Source: Rhodococcus sp. RD6.2
GTDB taxonomy: Bacteria; Actinomycetota; Actinomycetes; Mycobacteriales; Mycobacteriaceae
Assembly: GCF_001040705.1 (NCBI RefSeq)
Contig: NZ_CVQP01000001.1
Coordinates: forward strand, 905,110-969,109
Length of the DNA: 64,000 nt
Direction of reading: 5' to 3'
Shown: piece by piece, positions 55,799 through 64,000 of the stretch
How the letters are laid out: each line of letters starts with the position of its first letter
How positions within the stretch are numbered: position 1 is the first letter of the stretch
Notes under the pieces: model-generated
Told to the model about the DNA's origin: nothing
The model's database searches: none
The model's input: only the letters and a program-made list of their open reading frames with translations
Made by a program: the position numbers and the translations under genes

Positions 55799-56623
55799 AT
55801 GTACGCAGCAAGCCGTGAGGCGCTGACTCAGACGAGGAGCGCCCTGGAATCAGCGCTGGCCGGGGTTTCGGCCGGTGCGGCGACTGCGGCTGCGGCACAG
55901 ACCGGCGCGGAGCTGTTCACGGCGGTCGAGGTTCTCGACGGCCAGCGCACGCTCCGCGCCGCGTTGGCCGATCCGTCGGCTCCCGCGTCCGTCCGGCAGG
56001 CACTCGCCGGCCAGGTGTTCTCGGGCAAGGTTTCCGCCGAGACCCTGGCGACGATCGACGCCGCAGCAGGTCAGGACTGGTCGACGACCGCAGACCTGCG
56101 CAACTCGCTGGTCCTGCTGGGGCGGGAGTCGCTGCTGCGTGCAGCGGACGACCAGAACCAGCTCGACACCGTCGAGGACGAGCTGTTCCGGCTCGGACGC
56201 ATCGTGGCGGGTAACCCCGACCTCGAGCAGAGCCTGTCCGACCGTGCCCGTCCTGCATCGGCGAAGCGTGAGCTGCTGTCGAAGCTGCTGTACGGCAAGG
56301 TCACGGCGGTCACCGAGGCGTTGGCAACCCAGGCCGTCGGCCGACTCGAGTCGGCTCCGGCGGATGCGCTCAACGAACTGTCCGAGCTGGCCGCGGCGCG
56401 GCGTGACAAGGCGGTCGCACACGTGCGCAGCGCCACCGCGCTGTCCGAGGCCCAGACCGAACGGCTCGTCGAGACGCTGACCAGGACCTACGGGAAGCCG
56501 GTCACGGTGCACGTGGAGGTCGACCCCGAACTCCTCGGTGGACTCGTGGTCCGCGTGGGTGACGAGGTCATCGACGGCAGCGCCGCGGGACGACTCGCAT
56601 CGCTGCGCAAGAACCTCAAGTAG
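55799..56623 (+). CDS. atpH: ATP synthase subunit delta
   Basis: A 274-residue F1 subunit that joins the peripheral stalk to the top of F1. The C-terminal signature [39 protein letters not shown] is plain and the N-terminal helical domain starts with [20 protein letters not shown]. In M. tuberculosis the delta subunit is fused to a second b-like segment (446 residues); here the protein is the unfused actinobacterial form of about 270 residues. It starts 6 bases after atpF. Confidence 0.95.
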   Translation: MYAASREALTQTRSALESALAGVSAGAATAAAAQTGAELFTAVEVLDGQRTLRAALADPSAPASVRQALAGQVFSGKVSAETLATIDAAAGQDWSTTADLRNSLVLLGRESLLRAADDQNQLDTVEDELFRLGRIVAGNPDLEQSLSDRARPASAKRELLSKLLYGKVTAVTEALATQAVGRLESAPADALNELSELAAARRDKAVAHVRSATALSEAQTERLVETLTRTYGKPVTVHVEVDPELLGGLVVRVGDEVIDGSAAGRLASLRKNLK

Positions 56624-56697
56624 CCGGCGTCCACGCTGCGCCCCGCAGCACCCACCCAGAACCATTTTCGAGACCAGATACCGAGAGCAGGAAGAAC

Positions 56698-58341
56698 ATG
56701 GCGGAGCTGACGATCTCCTCCGACGAGATCCGTAGCGCGATCGAGAACTACACCGCGAGCTACTCCCCGGAGGCCTCCCGTGAGGAGGTCGGCACGGTGT
56801 CCGACACCAGCGACGGCATTGCGCACGTCACCGGCCTGCCTTCGGCGATGGCCAACGAGCTGCTGGAGTTCCCCGGCGGCGTCCTCGGTGTGGCGCTGAA
56901 CCTGGATGCCACCGAAATCGGTGCCGTCATCCTGGGTGACTTCCAGGACATCGAAGAGGGCCAGCAGGTCAAGCGGACCGGCGACGTCCTGTCCGTCCCC
57001 GTCGGCGATGCCTTCCTGGGCCGCGTCGTGAACCCGCTCGGCCAGCCGATCGACGGCCTGGGCGAGATCGAGTCGACCGAGAACCGCGCCCTCGAGTTGC
57101 AGGCCGCGACCGTGCTCGAGCGTCAGCCCGTCGAGGAGCCGCTCCAGACCGGCATCAAGGCCATCGACGCGATGACCCCGATCGGCCGCGGACAGCGTCA
57201 GCTCGTCATCGGCGACCGCAAGACCGGCAAGACCGCGGTCTGCATCGACGCGATCCTCAACCAGAAGGCCAACTGGGCGACCGGCGACCCGAAGCAGCAG
57301 GTCCGCTGCATCTACGTCGCGATCGGCCAGAAGGGCTCCACCATCGCCGGCGTGAAGCAGGCTCTGGAGGAGAACGGCGCGATGGAGTACACCACCATCG
57401 TCGCTGCCCCGGCTTCCGACTCGGCCGGCTTCAAGTGGCTCGCTCCCTACACCGGTTCGGCCATCGGCCAGCACTGGATGTACCAGGGCAAGCACGTCCT
57501 CGTCGTGTTCGACGACCTGACCAAGCAGGCCGAGGCGTACCGCGCCATCTCGCTGCTGCTGCGTCGTCCGCCGGGACGTGAGGCCTACCCCGGTGACGTC
57601 TTCTACCTGCACTCCCGTCTGCTGGAGCGCTCGGCCAAGCTGTCCGACGCGCTCGGCGGCGGCTCGCTGACGGCGCTGCCGATCATCGAGACCAAGGCCA
57701 ACGACGTCTCGGCGTACATCCCGACCAACGTCATCTCGATCACCGACGGCCAGGTCTTCCTCGAGTCCGACCTGTTCAACAAGGGCATCCGCCCCGCGAT
57801 CAACGTCGGTATCTCGGTCTCCCGAGTCGGTGGCGCCGCGCAGACCAAGGGCATGAAGAAGGTCTCCGGTTCGCTGCGTCTGGAGCTCGCTCAGTTCCGT
57901 GAGCTCGAGGCGTTCTCCGCCTTCGCCTCCGACCTGGACGACGCCTCGAAGGCTCAGCTCGAGCGCGGCCAGCGACTGGTCGAGCTGCTCAAGCAGGACC
58001 AGTACAGCCCGATCGCCGTCGAGGACCAGATCATCTCGATCTACCTCGCGGGCGAAGGTGTCTTCGACTCCGTGCCGGTCGGCGACGTCCGTCGGTTCGA
58101 GTCCGAGCTGCTCGAGGATCTGCACCGCAACGCCGCCGGCGTGTACGAGCAGATCGCTGGCGGCAAGGCGCTCGACGGCGACTCGATCGAGGCGCTCAAC
58201 GCCGCGACCGACAAGTTCAAGCAGGGCTTCCTCGCTTCCGACGGCAGCCGTGTGGTCAACGAGGCCGAGGCTGCCGCTCTCGGTGCCGACGAGGTCAGCC
58301 AGGAGCAGGTTTCCGTCACCCGCAAGCACGTCGCCAAGTGA
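56698..58341 (+). CDS. atpA: ATP synthase subunit alpha
   Basis: A 547-residue F1 subunit with the non-catalytic nucleotide sites. Walker A GDRKTGKT is at 172-179, and the family motif [17 protein letters not shown] is near 365-380. The C-terminus extends beyond the usual core by about 35 residues ([22 protein letters not shown]), as in mycobacteria, where this tail is known to limit ATP hydrolysis. GCAGGAAGA precedes the ATG. Confidence 0.98.
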   Translation: MAELTISSDEIRSAIENYTASYSPEASREEVGTVSDTSDGIAHVTGLPSAMANELLEFPGGVLGVALNLDATEIGAVILGDFQDIEEGQQVKRTGDVLSVPVGDAFLGRVVNPLGQPIDGLGEIESTENRALELQAATVLERQPVEEPLQTGIKAIDAMTPIGRGQRQLVIGDRKTGKTAVCIDAILNQKANWATGDPKQQVRCIYVAIGQKGSTIAGVKQALEENGAMEYTTIVAAPASDSAGFKWLAPYTGSAIGQHWMYQGKHVLVVFDDLTKQAEAYRAISLLLRRPPGREAYPGDVFYLHSRLLERSAKLSDALGGGSLTALPIIETKANDVSAYIPTNVISITDGQVFLESDLFNKGIRPAINVGISVSRVGGAAQTKGMKKVSGSLRLELAQFRELEAFSAFASDLDDASKAQLERGQRLVELLKQDQYSPIAVEDQIISIYLAGEGVFDSVPVGDVRRFESELLEDLHRNAAGVYEQIAGGKALDGDSIEALNAATDKFKQGFLASDGSRVVNEAEAAALGADEVSQEQVSVTRKHVAK

Positions 58342-58388
58342 GCGCGGCGGCCGTGACGGACACCAATTGGGAAGGAGGGACTGAGTAG

Positions 58389-59360
58389 ATGGCGAACTTG
58401 CGCGAATTGCGCTCCCGCATCAAGTCGGTCAACTCGACCAAGAAGATCACCAAGGCGCAGGAGCTCATTGCGACCTCCCGCATCACCAAGGCGCAGATTC
58501 GGGTCGCGGCCTCCAAGCCGTACGCCGAGGAGATCACCAAGGTGCTCTCCGCGCTGGCGAGTGCCTCGGGATCTCTCGATCACCCGCTCCTGAACGAGCG
58601 GGCGAACCCGAAGCGTGCCGCCGTGCTGGTCGTCACCAGCGATCGCGGCATGTGTGGTGGTTACAACTCCAACGTCCTCAAGGAAGCGGAGGAGCTGTTC
58701 CAGCTGCTGCGCAGCGAGGGCAAGGAGCCGGTGCTCTACGTGCTGGGCACGAAGGGCCTGACCTACTACACGTTCCGCGACCGTGACGTGAAGGGTGCCT
58801 GGACCGGGTTCTCCCAGGATCCCGGCTACGCCGACGCGGCACGCGCCAGCAAGCACCTCGTCGAGCTGTTCATGGCGGGATCGGGTAACACGATCCAGGC
58901 CTACAACGGCGAGGGCACGGTCGAGGGCGTCGACGAGCTGCACATCGTCTACACGAAGTTCGTGTCGATGCTGACGCAGTCTCCCGAGGTCCGCCGCATG
59001 GCGCCGCTGGAGGTCAGCTACCAGGATTCGAACTTCGAGCTCGGCGAGGACATGCTCTCCGACTCGAACGGTGCTGAGCCGACGGCCCAGTACGACTTCG
59101 AGCCGGAGGCCGGGACGCTGCTGTCCGCCCTGCTGCCGAAGTACATCAACACCCGGATCTACTCGTCGCTGCTCGATGCCGCGGCGTCGGAGTCGGCCGC
59201 GCGTCGTACCGCCATGAAGGCGGCCACCGACAACGCGAATGAGCTGGTGAACACCCTGAGCCGTGAGGCCAACCAGGTGCGCCAGGCCCAGATCACCCAG
59301 GAAATCAGCGAGATCGTCGGTGGCGCGAATGCGCTGGCCTCGAGCGCAGGAAGTGACTAG
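58389..59360 (+). CDS. atpG: ATP synthase subunit gamma
   Basis: A 323-residue central-shaft subunit. N-terminal [31 protein letters not shown] and C-terminal [38 protein letters not shown] form the coiled-coil axle. An extra stretch near residues 210-235 ([26 protein letters not shown]) may correspond to the gamma loop described in mycobacteria. GGAAGGAG lies about ten bases before the ATG. Confidence 0.97.
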   Translation: MANLRELRSRIKSVNSTKKITKAQELIATSRITKAQIRVAASKPYAEEITKVLSALASASGSLDHPLLNERANPKRAAVLVVTSDRGMCGGYNSNVLKEAEELFQLLRSEGKEPVLYVLGTKGLTYYTFRDRDVKGAWTGFSQDPGYADAARASKHLVELFMAGSGNTIQAYNGEGTVEGVDELHIVYTKFVSMLTQSPEVRRMAPLEVSYQDSNFELGEDMLSDSNGAEPTAQYDFEPEAGTLLSALLPKYINTRIYSSLLDAAASESAARRTAMKAATDNANELVNTLSREANQVRQAQITQEISEIVGGANALASSAGSD

Positions 59361-60812
<1,452 letters not shown>

Positions 60813-60818
60813 TCGACG

Positions 60819-61184
60819 ATGGCTGAGATGACCGTTGAGCTCGTCGCCGTCGAGCGGCGGCTGTGGTCGGGGCAGGCGACTCTCGTCAGCGCCCAGACCA
60901 CCGAGGGTGAGATCGGCATCATGTACGGCCACGAGCCCGTCCTCGGCCAGCTGGTCGAGGGTGGGACCGTTGCCATCACCACCGAGGGCGAGCGTCTCGT
61001 CGTCGCGGTGCACGGTGGCTTCCTCTCGGTGACCGGCAAGACGGTGACGATCCTGGCGGAGTCCGCGGACTTCTCCGGAGACATCGACGTCGACGCCGCG
61101 AAGGCCGTCCTCGCCGACACCACCGCAAGCGACGAGGCGATCGCAGTCGCCAAGGGCCAGCTCCGCGCTGTCGAGCGGGCCTGA
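60819..61184 (+). CDS. atpC: ATP synthase subunit epsilon
   Basis: A 121-residue subunit of the central stalk that also limits ATP hydrolysis. The N-terminal beta sandwich ([42 protein letters not shown]) is complete. The C-terminal helical domain is short, as in mycobacteria. It is the last ATP synthase gene. Confidence 0.96.
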   Translation: MAEMTVELVAVERRLWSGQATLVSAQTTEGEIGIMYGHEPVLGQLVEGGTVAITTEGERLVVAVHGGFLSVTGKTVTILAESADFSGDIDVDAAKAVLADTTASDEAIAVAKGQLRAVERA

Positions 61185-61224
61185 CAGGTATTACGACAAG
61201 CCGCGACGAGTAGGCCGACGAGTA

Positions 61225-61677
61225 GTGACCACCGGAGTGATCGTTCTTTCGATTCTGGTTGCGCTGCTCGCGGCCCTCGTCGCGGCTTTCGTGTATCGAC
61301 TGGTGGTGCTGCGTCGAGGTGGGACGGCCGCGATCCTGCGGTGCCTTCCGAACGATGCCGGCCTCGGGTGGCGTCACGGGATCATCCGCTACGGCGAGGA
61401 GACGCTGCAGTTCTTCAAGCTGTCGAGCCTGCGTCCCGGACCCGACTCGAGGATCTCGCGGCAGGGCATCGAGATCGCAGGCAGGCGATCGCCGCAGGAC
61501 ACCGAGTTCGACATCATGACCGACGACATCGTCATCGTCTCGGTGCGCGACGAGGACTCGGAACGCGCGTTCGAGTTCGCGCTCGACAGAGGTTCGCTGA
61601 CGGCGTTCCTGTCGTGGATCGAATCCCGTCCGTCGGGTAGATCGCTGCGGGGACGCCCACCTGGAATGGGCGACTGA
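61225..61677 (+). CDS. DUF2550 single-pass membrane protein
   Basis: A 150-residue protein with an N-terminal membrane helix (VIVLSILVALLAALVAAFVYRLVVL) and a cytoplasmic beta-rich domain that includes GWRHGIIRYGEETLQFFKLSSLRPGPDSRI. This fits DUF2550, found after atpC in mycolata (Rv1312 position). Function is unknown; the constant place after the ATP synthase genes may mean only shared transcription. The GTG start at 61225 lies 40 bases after atpC. Confidence 0.88.
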   Translation: MTTGVIVLSILVALLAALVAAFVYRLVVLRRGGTAAILRCLPNDAGLGWRHGIIRYGEETLQFFKLSSLRPGPDSRISRQGIEIAGRRSPQDTEFDIMTDDIVIVSVRDEDSERAFEFALDRGSLTAFLSWIESRPSGRSLRGRPPGMGD

Positions 61678-61691
61678 GTCCGGATACGAAC

Positions 61692-61717
61692 AACCCCGGC
61701 CCGATGGGCCGGGGTTT
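61692..61717. terminator. Bidirectional terminator between DUF2550 and cobalamin adenosyltransferase genes
   Basis: AACCCCGGCCC (61692-61702) pairs with GGGCCGGGGTT (61706-61716) around GAT. The stem carries AA/TTT ends, giving a short T tail on either strand. It lies between convergent genes. Confidence 0.85.
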
Positions 61718-61724
61718 CGTCGTC

Positions 61725-62300
61725 TCAGGACTGTTCGCCGCCCGGTTTCCAGAGCACGTCCCCATCCGGATTTGCGACCCTGCCGAGGATGAACAGCAGG
61801 TCCGACAGGCGGTTGAGGTACTTCGCGGGGGCGACGTTGGTGTCCTCGGGCGCGGCGTCGACCGCGGCCCACGCGGCGCGTTCGGCGCGGCGTACGACGG
61901 TGCGGGCGACATGGAGCTGCGCGGCGAGCGCGGTCCCGCCCGGCAGGATGAACGAGTTGAGTGGAGCCAGTTGCTCGTTGAACTCGTCGCACCAACCCTC
62001 GAGTCGCTCGATGTACTCCGGGGTGATCCGCAGCGGCGGATACTTCGGATCCTCGACAACCGGCGTCGAGAGATCGGCCCCCGCGTCGAAGAGGTCGTTC
62101 TGGACCTGGCGGAGGACCGCGGCCAGTTTCTCGTCGGGGTTTCCGACGGCCAACGCAACTCCGAGCGCGGCGTTCGCCTCGTCGCAGTCCGCGTACGCCA
62201 CGAGCCGGGGATCGTTCTTCGACACCCGCGAGAAATCGCTCAAACCGGTGGTTCCGTCGTCGCCGGTGCGCGTATAGATGCGGGTCAGGTGGACTGCCAT
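61725..62300 (-). CDS. Cob(I)yrinic acid a,c-diamide adenosyltransferase, PduO type
   Basis: A 191-residue ATP:cob(I)alamin adenosyltransferase. The ATP-binding N-terminus is IYTRTGDDGTTGLSDFSRVSKNDPR, followed by YADCDEANAALG and the C-terminal motif ARTVVRRAERAAW. It makes adenosylcobalamin, the cofactor of methylmalonyl-CoA mutase, which would take the propionyl-CoA made by the valine operon further; that link is metabolic, not genetic. TACGGT lies six bases before the ATG, so the message may be leaderless. It is divergent from murA with 59 bases between. Confidence 0.94.
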   Translation of the reverse strand: MAVHLTRIYTRTGDDGTTGLSDFSRVSKNDPRLVAYADCDEANAALGVALAVGNPDEKLAAVLRQVQNDLFDAGADLSTPVVEDPKYPPLRITPEYIERLEGWCDEFNEQLAPLNSFILPGGTALAAQLHVARTVVRRAERAAWAAVDAAPEDTNVAPAKYLNRLSDLLFILGRVANPDGDVLWKPGGEQS

Positions 62301-62345
62301 GGGGTCACCGTACCGCGCCCCGACGGACCGCCGAGGCGGCCTGAC

Positions 62346-62351
62346 TAGGCT
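62346..62351 (+). promoter_or_regulatory. -10 element for murA, probable leaderless start
   Basis: TAGGCT is followed by eight bases and the murA GTG. The same TAGGCT hexamer is the -10 of the rRNA promoter at the end of the window. Confidence 0.6.
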
Positions 62352-62359
62352 GTGCGACT

Positions 62360-63622
62360 GTGAGTGAACGCTTTCTGGTCACCGGCGGCAACCGACTGTC
62401 GGGTGAGGTCTCGGTCAGCGGCGCAAAGAACAGCGTCCTGAAGTTGATGGCAGCGGCGTTGCTCGCCGAGGGCACGACGACCATCACGAACTGTCCGGAC
62501 ATCCTCGACGTGCCCTTGATGGCGGAGGTTCTCAGGGGACTCGGCTGCGAAGTCGTCCTGGAAGGCGACCAGGTCGCCATCACGACGCCGGCGGAACCCG
62601 AGTACCACGCAGACTTTCCCGCAGTCACCCAGTTCCGGGCGTCGGTGTGTGTCCTCGGGCCGCTCGTCGCACGGTGCAGGCGTGCAGTCGTTGCACTACC
62701 GGGTGGCGATGCAATCGGTTCACGGCCGCTCGACATGCATCAGAGCGGACTGCGCCTGCTGGGTGCGACCAGCGAAATTCAGCACGGATGCGTCGTCGCC
62801 GAAGCCGCGGACCTGCACGGAGCGAGTATTCGGCTTGCATTCCCGTCGGTCGGGGCGACCGAGAACATCCTGATGGCGGCGGTTCTCGCCAACGGCGAGA
62901 CCGTCATCGACAACGCTGCCCGCGAACCCGACATCGTCGACCTGTGCAACATGCTCGGCCGGATGGGGGCGCAGATCGAGGGCGCAGGAACGTCGACCCT
63001 GACGATCCAAGGTGTGCGGACCCTGCGTCCGACGACGCACCGCGTCATCGGCGATCGCATCGTCGCGGCAACGTGGGGTGTCGCGGCCGCGATGACCCGC
63101 GGTGACGTACGGGTTCGCGGCGTCAACCCGCGACATCTCGCGCTCGTCCTAGACAAGCTGCGGGCTGCAGGCGCCGATGTCACGAGCGAACCGGACGGAT
63201 TCCGCGTCGTTCAGGCCGAGCGTCCGCGCGCCGTCAACTTCGCGACGTTGCCGTTCCCCGGATTCCCGACCGACCTGCAGCCGATGGCCATCGGATTGGC
63301 GGCGGTTGCCGACGGCACGTCGATGATCACCGAGAACGTCTTCGAAGCGCGGTTCCGGTTCGTCGAGGAGATGATTCGGCTCGGTGCGGATGCGCGGACT
63401 GATGGCCACCATGCGGTGGTGCGCGGAATCCCACGCCTGTCCAGTGCGCCGGTGTGGTCCTCGGACATTCGCGCGGGTGCCGGTCTGGTGCTCGCGGGAC
63501 TGGTCGCCGACGGGACGACCGAAGTGCACGACGTCTACCACATCGACAGGGGTTATCCGAGGTTCGTCGAGGACCTCAGCGAGCTCGGGGGAGACATCGA
63601 GCGGGTGCCGGGAACGGAGTGA
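62360..63622 (+). CDS. murA: UDP-N-acetylglucosamine 1-carboxyvinyltransferase
   Basis: A 420-residue enzyme that starts peptidoglycan synthesis by moving enolpyruvate from PEP to UDP-GlcNAc. Conserved stretches are [19 protein letters not shown] and [17 protein letters not shown]. The residue that is Cys115 in E. coli, the target of fosfomycin, is Asp117 here ([13 protein letters not shown]), as in M. tuberculosis MurA, predicting fosfomycin-insensitive enzyme. It starts at a GTG with a -10 element eight bases upstream. In mycobacteria the rRNA operon follows murA, as it appears to here. Confidence 0.97.
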   Translation: MSERFLVTGGNRLSGEVSVSGAKNSVLKLMAAALLAEGTTTITNCPDILDVPLMAEVLRGLGCEVVLEGDQVAITTPAEPEYHADFPAVTQFRASVCVLGPLVARCRRAVVALPGGDAIGSRPLDMHQSGLRLLGATSEIQHGCVVAEAADLHGASIRLAFPSVGATENILMAAVLANGETVIDNAAREPDIVDLCNMLGRMGAQIEGAGTSTLTIQGVRTLRPTTHRVIGDRIVAATWGVAAAMTRGDVRVRGVNPRHLALVLDKLRAAGADVTSEPDGFRVVQAERPRAVNFATLPFPGFPTDLQPMAIGLAAVADGTSMITENVFEARFRFVEEMIRLGADARTDGHHAVVRGIPRLSSAPVWSSDIRAGAGLVLAGLVADGTTEVHDVYHIDRGYPRFVEDLSELGGDIERVPGTE

Positions 63623-63647
63623 CGACCAGCCGGCAACCATGACCTTT

Positions 63648-63688
63648 GGGCCTCGGCGCCTCGCGTAAGCGAGGCGCCGAGGCCCTTC
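63648..63688 (+). terminator. Terminator after murA
   Basis: A perfect 17-base-pair stem (63648-63664 with 63669-63685) with the loop GTAA, followed by TTCT, lies 26 bases after the murA stop. Confidence 0.88.
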
Positions 63689-63944
63689 TCGTATGCGGCG
63701 GACGGGCATGGTGTCGGGCGTCACATGGACGTGATTTGGGGGTTTGGGTCGGTTGGCGGGGTGTTGACCTGCGTCTTTGGGTGGCGTGATGTGGTGTGAC
63801 CAGCGGATTTGCGGTGGCGTTCACGGCCACGTAACTTTTGTCGAGTCAGAGCGACACGGACACCGACCAGCCCGGAAGGGCCGGACACGAGGTTGGACGA
63901 AGGCGCCTGACAAAGCCTCAATCAATTGTCTCGACTTCAACGGT
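63689..63944 (+). other. Upstream region of the rRNA operon
   Basis: About 255 bases without a gene. It is less GC-rich than the rest (for example ACGTAACTTTTGTCGAGTCA at 63831-63850 and TCAATCAATTG near 63919-63929), as expected for the control region of an rRNA operon. Additional upstream promoters may lie here but none has both elements clear. Confidence 0.5.
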
Positions 63945-63973
63945 TTGCGCCGGTGGGGGAGATGGGTTAGGCT
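63945..63973 (+). promoter_or_regulatory. Predicted rRNA operon promoter
   Basis: TTGCGC (63945-63950) and TAGGCT (63968-63973) are separated by exactly 17 bases. Position after murA and the C-rich GTTGCCCCGGAG that follows match the rrn promoter and leader start in mycolata. The 16S rRNA gene itself lies outside the window. Confidence 0.7.
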
Positions 63974-64000
63974 GGAACAGTTGCCCCGGAGCGGCCGAGA

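Noticed and set aside
63721..63921. Minus-strand 66-codon frame before the rRNA promoter
   Set aside because: No ribosome-binding site and no recognisable protein content; the region fits an rRNA control region.

Overview
The window is high-GC DNA from a mycolata-type actinobacterium, most likely Rhodococcus or a close relative. GTG starts are common, genes often overlap by ATGA or GTGA, CysN and CysC are fused, MurA carries Asp at the fosfomycin-target position, and the right third follows the gene order argS-lysA-hom-thrC-thrB-rho-rpmE-prfA-prmC-tsaC-wecA-atp-murA-rrn known from Mycobacterium tuberculosis. All calls come from reading the sequence; no database search was run.

Left part (1-24.4 kb): the end of a SNF2-type helicase with a SWIM zinc-finger partner; a small three-helix protein; two APC amino-acid permeases, the second with a one-helix partner protein; and a five-gene, translationally coupled valine/isobutyrate degradation operon (mmsA, isobutyryl-CoA dehydrogenase, 3-hydroxyisobutyryl-CoA hydrolase, mmsB, enoyl-CoA hydratase). 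Next comes an acyl-CoA catabolic region: acyl-CoA dehydrogenase, MFS transporter, thiolase, two acyl-CoA ligases, two tandem LysR regulators and a metallo-beta-lactamase-fold hydrolase. A divergent MarR/MFS pair closes this part.

Middle (24.4-39.6 kb): tRNA-Cys; bacterioferritin and bacterioferritin-associated ferredoxin behind DtxR/IdeR-like boxes; and a sulfation island. In the island, a minus-strand operon (DUF1214 protein, SDR, PAPS-type sulfotransferase, in the order remembered for M. tuberculosis Rv3531c-Rv3529c) diverges from an IclR-family regulator. The regulator is followed by a plus-strand operon: cysD, cysNC, a CysQ-like phosphatase fused to an extra C-terminal domain, an F420-type LLM oxidoreductase and an epoxide-hydrolase/SnoaL-like protein. 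Both operons carry the same two palindromes upstream; one fits the KstR (cholesterol regulon) pattern as I recall it. The simplest reading is a dedicated PAPS-making and PAP-clearing supply for sulfation of a steroid-like or other lipid metabolite. This is the best candidate for an undescribed system here. Further right are tRNA-Arg(CCG), a phosphoketolase and a DUF305/DUF3105 membrane-protein pair.

Right part (39.7-64 kb): the conserved housekeeping block. It starts with a promoter that looks leaderless, contains Rho with a long repeat-rich insert and all eight F1Fo ATP synthase genes (atpB apparently starting at CTG), and ends with cobalamin adenosyltransferase, murA and what looks like an rRNA operon promoter; the rRNA genes themselves would lie just beyond the window.
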